From assembly GCF_947241705.1 (NCBI RefSeq), contig NC_079267.1, positions 62,001-126,000 of the forward strand: a DNA stretch of 64,000 bases, written 5' to 3'. Of the stretch, positions 30,107 through 38,900 are shown piece after piece (the first letter of the stretch is position 1; each line of letters starts with the position of its first letter). The translations under genes were made by a program, and so were the position numbers. The notes below the pieces were generated by a model that saw nothing but the letters and a program-made list of their open reading frames with translations, did not search any database and was not told where the DNA came from. The DNA comes from Saccharomyces mikatae IFO 1815. Its lineage: Eukaryota; Ascomycota; Saccharomycetes; Saccharomycetales; Saccharomycetaceae.

Positions 30107-30976
30107 TTATTCTTCCTTCTTCTGCCCTGCGGCCTTTTCGGCATTGACGTACGTAGTGTAGTCCAGGATTTGCAATAATTGCCACACTGACCATGCTAAA
30201 AAGGCACCCAATAGTGGGCCAATCCAATATATCCAGTGGTAATGAGGGAAATATCTGGCAGCAACGGCAGCACCTAGAGATCTTGCAGGGTTCACACCGG
30301 TACCAGTGTAACCAGTCAATGCAATGTGCGCAATAAATAAGGAAATACCGATTGGAAATGCAGCCATGAAGTTAGTTTCACGCTTCTCAACGGCAGTCAT
30401 CAAAACAGTTAAGCATAAGACGGCAGTACCGAACATTTCCAAAAATAACCCTCTGGATCTGGAACAACCTAGACCCAAAGAATTGGCAAAGAGAACTTTA
30501 CCAGGGGTCATAGCACTAGCGGCACCACCAGCAGCCATCCCAGCAATGATCTGCGAAAACCACATCACCACACATCTAGCTGGCGAAATAGCCCTGGCTA
30601 AACACAAGGAAAGAGAGACAGCTGGATTCAAAGCCCCACCAGAGACACCAGCGAAACACCAGATAGAAAACATGACAGAAAACCCGAAACCCAGAGCAAT
30701 CATGATCAATTGACCTGGATGAGAGCCTTCCGTCTCAGTCTTCAAAGCAACATCATGGTTGGCGACATTACAAATCACGTACGCGCACCATAAAAACATG
30801 AAAGTACCGCAAAACTCACCCACAGCAGCAATCAAGTGGTTTCTCAACGTGTCCCTGTCGATATTAAAACGTGAATGCTTTGTTTCCGGCTGTTCCGGAG
30901 GTATATAAGCATTATCAACACCGGTTGGGTCCAGGTGTGAAACGTTTTTTTCAAGGTCGTTAGATTCGGTCGACAT
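30107..30976 (-). CDS. AQY2: Aquaporin (water channel), full length
   Basis: A 289-residue MIP-family channel with six membrane helices and both NPA motifs: residues 117-119 ([10 protein letters not shown]) and 229-231 (GVNPARSLG), with the selectivity arginine at 232. The first helix carries [15 protein letters not shown]. It is nearly identical to Aqy2 of wild S. cerevisiae. Laboratory S. cerevisiae has a frameshift that splits it into YLL052C/YLL053C; here the frame is whole. It moves water across the plasma membrane and affects freeze tolerance and cell surface properties. Confidence 0.97.
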   Translation of the reverse strand: MSTESNDLEKNVSHLDPTGVDNAYIPPEQPETKHSRFNIDRDTLRNHLIAAVGEFCGTFMFLWCAYVICNVANHDVALKTETEGSHPGQLIMIALGFGFSVMFSIWCFAGVSGGALNPAVSLSLCLARAISPARCVVMWFSQIIAGMAAGGAASAMTPGKVLFANSLGLGCSRSRGLFLEMFGTAVLCLTVLMTAVEKRETNFMAAFPIGISLFIAHIALTGYTGTGVNPARSLGAAVAARYFPHYHWIYWIGPLLGAFLAWSVWQLLQILDYTTYVNAEKAAGQKKEE

Positions 30977-31971
30977 AGTGTAACTAAGCTAGCACTGATA
31001 TGAATGCTTCCTCGAGATCTAATAAATCCTCGAAAACAACCATAAAAACCTACCTATATCTACCAACTGAACAATTTTATTAGCATATTTATACTGCAAG
31101 CAGAAAGAGAAGAGGGGCAGATATGATCTGCGCGATGGAACCTTTAGAAGGGGATAAGAGCGACATTCCCACTGGTTAATGAAAGGCACTATCCACTATA
31201 GACAAAAAACATTTCTTTTTTCTTTTTTCCTCCTTTTAAGTTTTTTTTAATATGCAACTGTAATAGCGCAATCTACTAGAAGAGATTAGAAAAACGTCTA
31301 GAAAGATTGGAGGAGGTAAGCCACTATATCCTATGGCAATGTTCTTTAAGCGAAAAAAAGATAAAATAGCGACGTTAAAAGAGATTGCTCTGTCATCTCA
31401 GTGGCAGTGAAAATACCGTAGTTGTCATGGTGCACACCAATGCAAAACGTTAATTAAATAAGCCTGCTTCGATTTAGTAAGCGGAAAAGAGCCGCAGTAT
31501 TTGAAGCCGTGAGAAGACTTCGGAGAAACGATTCTTAGCATTTTTTTAATTAATGTCCTTTGACTTAACTCCTCGAGGCCGGAAAGAGAAGACCGCAGGC
31601 GCAACTTCCGCTAGTCCAGGACAAAAATGATGTTAATTTCAAATTCTGTCGGGACATTATTTTTTGGAAGGAAGCACCGTAGAACACTGAAGACTCGTTT
31701 CCGAAAAGGGAGTTAAGGTTATTATTGCTCGGCAAAAAGCGCAAAAATGCTGGCGCCGCTTGTTAGCATTTGGAAGTAATTAATAGCAGGATTATTGGCA
31801 CCCGATCTACGAGATGTTATGTTAGCAAGCAAAATTCCTGAAACTCTAACAAAATCGTTTATAGATGGTTGCTAAATGGCTTTTTTTTTTTTAGGTAACG
31901 AAAGGTTCTTAGCACCGTAAATATATCTATATATAGATATACAGGAGTAAAAGAGGAGTCGGACGGAGGAT
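30977..31971. promoter_or_regulatory. AQY2 upstream region and FRE6 3' region
   Basis: A 995-base gap. Two AGGGG stress-response cores occur 137-177 bases before the AQY2 start (31113-31117 and 31149-31153). Near the FRE6 stop is a perfect 20-base AT palindrome at 31922-31941, containing TATATA, a yeast polyadenylation efficiency element. No gene is seen. Confidence 0.45.
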
Positions 31972-34110
31972 CTACCAACATTGGTATTCCTCGAAGTATT
32001 CGATAATCCTTTCAGGGTAATCAATGAGTTTTTGCGAAACGTTGTTTCTTACATCGTCGACCAGGACAGGGGGCCCGCAGCAGACGATTGCTAGAGAGTC
32101 TCTCGGCGCCAGGCTTTTTATTGTGTTGTCAATTACATCATTAAGGTTGGGTCTTGCATGGCCGATGTGGGCAAAGCTTGCCAGCTCAGTCATTATATTA
32201 TTGAAATTCATTAGTTGGTCATGTACGCTTGGTCCCTTCATAACAGGTGTTTTCTGTGTGAGGTAAATCTGTAGGTTGACATGGGATCGGTTTTTTTTTA
32301 ATTCTAGAATTTCTGATCTGTAACCATTAAGGAAGGCAATATTTTTGATGGTTATGACAAGATCAATGGATGCGGGTTTGTCAGGTTTTTGTGATAGTTT
32401 AACGGCATGGTCCAGAGGACCAGGCAAGCCTGTGCCTCCACTTAGTAGTAGCAAATGGCCAAATTTTTCAAGTTTATGATTGCTGGGTCCGTAAGGCCCC
32501 TCGATAGCGACACGAAGTTGTAACTTACCATTTAACGATTGCAGGATCTTGTTGTAAATGAATCTTGTGAGACCGTGTTTCGGTTTAATCACTAACACAC
32601 ACTTATTTCCTTCATCGATGATAGTGAATGGATGGCATTGCCAAAAGACTAGCGGATGTAGAAAGTAAATGAAGCAATATTGGCCTGGTTTGGAATGCCA
32701 TCTCCGGTTATGTTTGGGTATGATCACTTTGAACATTTCGTCGTGGGGGTTGTTGGTGGTGTTCAAGTTGGTTAGCGTTGCCTTTGGAAACCTAAATTGC
32801 AAAATGTTCCAGATTCTGAAAAATTTCTCTAGCCCCCATATTATCAAGGATACTACAATCCATTCCTTCCAACCGTTGAAAATCTTGACGTGTTTCCAAC
32901 AACAATAAAAGAACAAAATGGCCAGTACAATGTGGGTGTATAGGAAAAACTCGTAGTGTTTCTTTCTTACTATTCCTAGTGATAGAATCAGCAAGATGCA
33001 AAGCAATGTTATTGATGCTACGCCAAATTTCCAGTATAGCTGCTTGTTGCTTATTGTAAAACTGTGGTTAACGACTGCAAATAGTGAATACGAAAGGGAA
33101 TGTATTGTTGCGTTTAAGACCATGATTCTTCCGATCCATTTATGGAAGCTAATGAAAGAGTTGAACTTAAGTCCTGTCAAAAATTCCAAAAAACTATTTC
33201 TTGCTGTAAAGATAATAATTAGAGGAAATTGTGTGAACGCTAATATCCCAGATCTATCCGCTAGCAGTCTCGTAAATTGCGACAAGTGGCTCTTGAAAAT
33301 AAGGTTATATGGGTCTATGGTATAATCGATGGTCAAAAATGTGATATTGGCTAATGTGTAGCCAATAATAATCCATGATTCCAAGGAGTTTGGCATTAAT
33401 CCGGTAAAGACCTCCAAGTTTAGAAACTCGAAGTAATTAGCGTGCTTCTTGATTAGAAAGGTAGGCAGTGTGAAATGACCTCGGATATGATTGATGATGC
33501 GGTTTCCAAACAGTTTCCGATTGAAACCATTATAATGACTCATGTGGAAGAACGCAGCGATCAAACCCACCCCTACGAAATAGTAACTTAGATATGCACC
33601 GTAGACACTGCTGATATCTAAATTATAAGCGTGTGCATGAAAGGCCAATATCCATTTAGACCTAGTCTGATGGTCGACCCGAACGGATGTCGATAGACAA
33701 TCGATAGCACTGTAGTCTCTTATAGCGTGAGAAGAAGCATTGTTCAGCGAAGCGTAGTATTTTTCCAGTGAAATGTTGCTGAACTTTTTATCAACAAACG
33801 AGCACGTATTTCGTACACTGCCCAGGCTTGCTTCGAAACTTGTGTTGTCCGTAGAAGAAAGCTGGTCTGTCAGTGAGTTGAAGATACAAAGTGACCAAGT
33901 ATCAAATGCTGGCGAATAGGAACATACGGTAGAATAGAATCCTGGTGCAAGCGAGTCGTCAAATGACCATTTTAGCGTGTTTATATATGATGCACATGCC
34001 AACACAGCGTTGTATTCCAAATGGTCTCGCTTTTCTGTGTGTGGTAACTTTGTAGTGAAAGCGCTTGCCAACGATATCAACCACGTAACAAGCAGAAGCG
34101 GCCTATGCAT
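31972..34110 (-). CDS. FRE6: Vacuolar ferric reductase
   Basis: A 712-residue flavocytochrome of the FRE family, the same length as S. cerevisiae Fre6. It has an N-terminal signal (LLLVTWLISLASAF), a lumenal domain with spaced cysteines, a group of membrane helices with heme-ligand histidines (FHKWIGRIMVLNATIHSLSY and FFLYTHIVLAI), the FAD motif HPFTI, the NADPH-binding LLLSGGTGLPGP, and the terminal CCGPPVLVDDVRN and YFEEYQCW. It reduces iron and copper at the vacuolar membrane so they can be exported. A perfect Aft1 consensus lies upstream, fitting control by iron starvation. Confidence 0.96.
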   Translation of the reverse strand: MHRPLLLVTWLISLASAFTTKLPHTEKRDHLEYNAVLACASYINTLKWSFDDSLAPGFYSTVCSYSPAFDTWSLCIFNSLTDQLSSTDNTSFEASLGSVRNTCSFVDKKFSNISLEKYYASLNNASSHAIRDYSAIDCLSTSVRVDHQTRSKWILAFHAHAYNLDISSVYGAYLSYYFVGVGLIAAFFHMSHYNGFNRKLFGNRIINHIRGHFTLPTFLIKKHANYFEFLNLEVFTGLMPNSLESWIIIGYTLANITFLTIDYTIDPYNLIFKSHLSQFTRLLADRSGILAFTQFPLIIIFTARNSFLEFLTGLKFNSFISFHKWIGRIMVLNATIHSLSYSLFAVVNHSFTISNKQLYWKFGVASITLLCILLILSLGIVRKKHYEFFLYTHIVLAILFFYCCWKHVKIFNGWKEWIVVSLIIWGLEKFFRIWNILQFRFPKATLTNLNTTNNPHDEMFKVIIPKHNRRWHSKPGQYCFIYFLHPLVFWQCHPFTIIDEGNKCVLVIKPKHGLTRFIYNKILQSLNGKLQLRVAIEGPYGPSNHKLEKFGHLLLLSGGTGLPGPLDHAVKLSQKPDKPASIDLVITIKNIAFLNGYRSEILELKKNRSHVNLQIYLTQKTPVMKGPSVHDQLMNFNNIMTELASFAHIGHARPNLNDVIDNTIKSLAPRDSLAIVCCGPPVLVDDVRNNVSQKLIDYPERIIEYFEEYQCW

Positions 34111-34456
34111 CTTTGTGAGTCACAGTCGTCATGGTTCAATCTGAATGGTCACAGAAAAGACATTGCTGCTTTGTTCGAGGATTTTGTGCCTCTTCTGATC
34201 TACATAAACAACATTTCCATCCTAAATTTAAAATTTCAAATATGGGTGCAAAACAATGCTAGCTGACTACGGTGGGGGAAGGGTGCACGGGACATTGAAC
34301 CTGGAAAGTACTACTTTTTAGATAGAGTTGCAAAAAGAAAATTATAACTATAATAATTCTATACATGTAATCCTTATATATACGATGACTCTATATATAG
34401 ATGTACATTTTTCATTTTTTTGAGGATTGTTTTCATTTTTTTTAAAATCATTTGCC
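34111..34456. promoter_or_regulatory. FRE6 promoter and COF1 terminator region
   Basis: The 346-base gap between the COF1 stop and the FRE6 start. It contains Aft1-type motifs at 34253-34260 and 34281-34287 and TATATA-like elements (about 34375-34402) that suit the COF1 3' end. Confidence 0.6.
34253..34260 (-). promoter_or_regulatory. FRE6: Aft1 iron-response site
   Basis: The minus strand reads TGCACCCA, a full match to YRCACCCR, the site for the iron regulators Aft1/Aft2. It lies 143-150 bases before the FRE6 start codon. A second TGCACCC core at 34281-34287 lacks the final purine. Confidence 0.6.
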
Positions 34457-35068
34457 TTAATGGGAACCAGCACCTCTACTGACTCTTTCCAAAACTGATT
34501 CGTAAGAGACTTCAGAGAAATCAGTACCTTGAACATCGGTGGAGACACCGTTCAAGGCCCTTCTCAAGGCATCCTTAGAAGATGCGTAAACCATCTTGGA
34601 TCTGACAGGAGCAGTGTCTGGAGACCAGGTAAAGAAAACAATCTTAGATCTCTTGCCTTCATTACCATTGATTTCGTACTCAAAATCGTAAATGGCGTAT
34701 AGACAGTCGTTTTCTGGCAATTTCTCTAAGAAGGCGTCGTAAGATGGATCGTTAGATGTTTCCTTAACAACAATCTCGGTTTTAGCATCGTTCAACCCGA
34801 ATAAAATAAACTTATATTTCTTACCCAATTTCAAGTCATTGAAAGCAGTAAGGGATTCGTCAGCAACAGCAACACTACACATAAATCTAGCATTTCGCCC
34901 GCTTCTAATGACTTTTCTTCTCCATACTCAATTTAAAGTTCCATGATAAAAAGGGAGAAAAGAAAGGGCAAAAGACAGCGAGATAAAACGGAACCAGGTC
35001 AATCAGTTAGTAATTGGCAGTTCTCACAAACCTGTAGTTAAAAATTAGCATACCCAGATCTAGACATT
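34457..35068 (-). CDS. COF1: Cofilin, one intron
   Basis: A 143-residue cofilin, the actin-filament severing and depolymerising factor. Exon 1 is 14 bases (35068-35055; MSRS plus two bases of a Gly codon) and exon 2 is 34874-34457. The intron (35054-34875, 180 bases) starts GTATGC, has the exact branch sequence TACTAAC at 35012-35006 and ends TGTAG. Splicing restores [13 protein letters not shown], the S. cerevisiae N-terminus; the unspliced frame would begin [10 protein letters not shown] and lack the regulatory Ser4. Actin-binding segments include the long helix [13 protein letters not shown]. Close to S. cerevisiae Cof1 throughout. Confidence 0.97.
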
Positions 35069-35332
35069 TTTTTTCGTTAGTTTTTTGTTTACAGTTGTAT
35101 TCTGAACTCTTGAGAATACTTAGATTCTAACCATTCTTTTCTTATTTCCTCTTTTTTCTTCCAATTTTGTCATTAAACAGGGGCGGCATCACCCGAATTG
35201 AATAATTACTTACCCGACTTAATGGCAATAAGAGGTGCTATGCTGTATATATAGATAGATATTGCGATCTGCAAGCGTATAGATTTTCTTTCCTCGATCT
35301 CAAGGGCACTCAGTATTTCATCGACAGATTTA
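35069..35332. promoter_or_regulatory. Divergent promoter of COF1 and LDB18
   Basis: The 264-base gap between two divergent genes. It is T-rich on the COF1 side and has TATATATAGATAGATA (about 35245-35260) 70-90 bases before the LDB18 start. Confidence 0.5.
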
Positions 35333-35863
35333 ATGTCTGGCCTTGAGCTTATTGAAGCTCTAGAAGGCAGATTTCACCGTCTGGAGGAGCTTATAGGGTC
35401 CGGATACGGCACAAATTCCGATGTTTCGGTGATACTGAATAAACTTTATGTACAGTTAAATCATCTGTATTTTCAGGGCCTAAAGTACTCTCAAGATCTT
35501 CTACAACTCTTGAATGCTTTCATAATTGACGATTCAGGGAACACTAGCGGCCCTGATGATGTGCTTATCTTTGCTAGTTGCTTCGATGATATCTATACTC
35601 TATATAGTAAATTTGATGAATTGAACTATCAATATATGGAGTTTTGCCAAATCAGTGGAAGTTCACTAGATCAGATTCCCCTCAAAGATGCAAGAATTGA
35701 AATACAATACTTGAGGGACCTCCCCAAGCTGGTAGAAAGTTGCAACGCAATGATTTTAAGATCAATTGCGATTCTAAATCGTTTCATCGATTGGAATATC
35801 GAGATTAATGACTTTTTTCAATTCCAAAAGGAAAGGCTGTTAAATTTACAAAAGCTGATATAA
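35333..35863 (+). CDS. LDB18: Dynactin p24-type subunit
   Basis: A 176-residue, mostly helical protein with heptad-like leucine spacing at both ends (LELIEALEGRFHRLEELI; FFQFQKERLLNLQKLI). It matches Ldb18 in place and in length (about 178). Ldb18 is the p24 shoulder subunit of dynactin, joining dynamitin (Jnm1) to Nip100 and needed for dynein-driven spindle positioning. Its 3' end is only 51 bases from that of YBT1. Confidence 0.92.
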   Translation: MSGLELIEALEGRFHRLEELIGSGYGTNSDVSVILNKLYVQLNHLYFQGLKYSQDLLQLLNAFIIDDSGNTSGPDDVLIFASCFDDIYTLYSKFDELNYQYMEFCQISGSSLDQIPLKDARIEIQYLRDLPKLVESCNAMILRSIAILNRFIDWNIEINDFFQFQKERLLNLQKLI

Positions 35864-35901
35864 AGTACGTAAGTATATATATATATATATATATGTACTT
35901 T
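35862..35901. terminator. Compact bidirectional terminator between LDB18 and YBT1
   Basis: The whole gap is 51 bases. It holds a TA run of about 21 bases (35874-35894), flanked by the inverted pair AAAGTAC (35862-35868) and GTACTTT (35895-35901). TATATA is the yeast polyadenylation efficiency element and is self-complementary, so it works on both strands. Use by both genes is inferred. Confidence 0.6.
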
Positions 35902-35914
35902 ATCTTCAAAGCAG

Positions 35915-38900
35915 TTAGTCCTTTTTAGAGTTCAGTTTTTCCACAAAGGCCTTTTTCGCCAGTTCAATCAAAATTTCCAATTCTCCACTATGTTCACACA
36001 TGCTGTAAAAGATGCTTTGTTTGTTCAACAACAATGAATATGGATGATCGTATTCTTTAACTTCGCCCGCATCCATTACAAGAATCTTGTCATAATCTAT
36101 GACAGATCTCAGTCTATGTGCAATTGTCAAAATTGTGCTTCCTTGAAACTCTTTTCTAATAGTTTCTTGTATTTTTGCATCGGAACCATAGTCGATGGAC
36201 GCTGTAGCTTCGTCTAACAAAATGATCTTTGGACTCCTCAGTAAAGATCTAGCAAGGCACATTAATTGACGCTGTCCTTGAGACAAATTGGATCCACCTT
36301 CACTAACTTCACTGCTCAAATCCAAGAATTTATTGACATTTTCTGAATTAGTTGACGAATTGTCATTGTCTGCTTCTCTTGTAGTCCCTTGCTGTGATTG
36401 CTCTTCGCTGATTAGGTTAACACGTTTCAAAGCTTCAAAGATCTTTCTGTCGCTAAATTCATCATAGGGATCCAAGTTTGTTTTAATTGTCCCGGAGAAT
36501 AATGTTGGATCTTGTGGAATAATAGTTATCGAACGGCGCAATCTTTGTAAATCAACACCAGAGATATCGATATTATCGATTTTGATGTGGCCTGTCTCAG
36601 GTTCCAGAAATCTAAATAAGGCAGTGATAATAGTTGATTTACCAGCACCAGTCCTACCAACGATACCAATCTTAGATTGTGCGTCAACGGAAAAAGAAAC
36701 ATTTTTGATTACTCTAGGTAAGTTAGGAGCATAACGTAGTGATAAATCATTAACCTCGATCTTACCATCCTGTGGCCATTGTGGTGGCGGTACTTCTTTG
36801 TGCTGGTTGTATGGTTCTTGTTCAATTTCCATATATTCTTTGACTCTTTCAACAGAGTTCATATTCATTTCAACTTCAGCGTACAATCTGACCAGCCATA
36901 ATGCACCTTCAGTGAAGGAAATGGCATATGTTAATGATATACCAGCCATACCGGAATCTAAATGGTTGATATTGAATAATATGAATAAACCAGCTCCAAA
37001 TATGACCAAGGATCCAATCATGTCTATTCTAAAAGCCAGCCAACGATTAGCAACCCACAAATAAAAAAATGGCTTATTATTTTCATCTATTTTCTGTAAG
37101 TTTTCTTGCATAAATCTCCCTTCGTCACCGAAAGCACGGATCGTTGTAACACCAACAAGAGTCTCTGAGAAGTGTTGGTAGATTGGCGACCTGGAGATAG
37201 ATTCAAATCTTTTTAATTCACGAGAGCCTGCCATGTAGAAATACCCAACGAAATAGTACAGAATCGAAACAACTATAGCAACAGATAAAAATTGTGGGGT
37301 AATAAAAGTGATCAATATAACGGTGGATAAACACTCAATAAGAGAATAGAAAGCACCTTGTATATAAGGTGTCAATTCCTGATCAATGGCTTCGATATCT
37401 TTAGAGAATCTGTTCATTATTCTGCCAGTTGGTGTAGCATCGAAAAATCTTATTTTAGAGTGCAATACCTTGTTTAAAATCATGTTGAATATTTTTCTTG
37501 ATGCGTTGATACCAGCAACAAAATTTAAAATAGTTTTACCAGCACCTAGTAAGGACTGAGCCAAACCAATGATTAAGTACAAAATGAGATAATACATTGT
37601 AGAATGTTTACTGGTAGGTTGATTTCCACTTGACGCCATATTTACTTGGAACGAGCCTCGCCAATCAATTAGATGGCTGGCTTCCTTAGAGACAAAGGCA
37701 ATAGCACGTTGTGCTATGGGAACTATCTTAGCAATGACATTGTGTGATGCCCAGGCACGAACCCACCATGATTGGCCGATGTACAAAAGTTGGGATATTA
37801 AGAATAAGGAAGCTAAAAATGAAACAATTTTCCAGCCACCAAAGATTTTCAAATACCATTTATAAACAGCCATGCCAACTACACCCTCTTCTTTCGTCTC
37901 TTCTTCAATTAGTTTACCATCTTCAGTACGTTCAGCTTCTGTTCTTAATGGTTTTTGCAGTTTCTTTGCTTCAAACTGTGGGGAGTTATTGTTCATGCTA
38001 ACTTGTTGTTCTTTGGCAACAGCTAAGTTACTTAGACTTGTGCTACTTTTTGTGGCTAAGTTGGCAGAAGAATTTGCTCGTGACAATATACTACTTTTTA
38101 CCAATTCATCTTCACCAAACAAACCTCTTTGTAACATATCTATGGGATCACCTTGGTCTTTAACCCTACCGTCTTCTAGTAATACTACTAGTTCAGCGTT
38201 TCTTAAGGTTAATGCGATGTTGTGAGAGACTAAAATGCATGTTCTATCTTCCATTAATGGGCCAGTAATACAATTATCATAAATCCATGATGCAGTATGA
38301 GAGTCAACTGCGCTTAAGCAATCATCCAAAAGAACATGTCTTGCATTGGAGTACAATGCTCTGGCGAGAGAAACTCTTTGCTTTTGACCACCGGATAAAG
38401 TAATTCCCTTTTCACCGATTTCCGTCAAGTCACCGGCTTTTAAAATCTCAAAATCACGTTTCAATCCACATGCTTCGACGACAGCCTTGTACCTTGCCTC
38501 GTTAAACGGACTATTGAATAGAATGTTGTTTTTTACAGTATCATTTAGGAGCCAAGCACCTTGAGAACAGTAAGCAATGGCATTAGTTGTTCCATTCGCA
38601 TCCACGACCAATTCCTGCCTTGGCTCCAGAGCCGGAACAACAACCTTACCACTTAGCAAATACATTTCACCTAGTAACGCCATCAGTAAAGATGTCTTAC
38701 CAGAACCAGTTGGACCAATAACGACATTTAATTTTCCGGTTTTAAATTCAATATTCAAGTCTTTCAATTTGAAGTCTTGATTATCCTTATCCCAAGAAAT
38801 GGTGGAATTCTCAAACGCAAACCTTTTTCCATTTGGATCTATAGTCAATTGATCATATTTTTTTGTATCCTTTTCATTTAAAAAATCTTGGACTCTATCT

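Noticed and set aside
30324-30713. 129-codon plus-strand frame over AQY2
   Set aside because: Antisense shadow of the channel gene, without family resemblance.
34875-34882. Unspliced COF1 start [10 protein letters not shown]
   Set aside because: The exon 1, donor, TACTAAC and acceptor upstream restore the conserved MSRSGVAVADES start.
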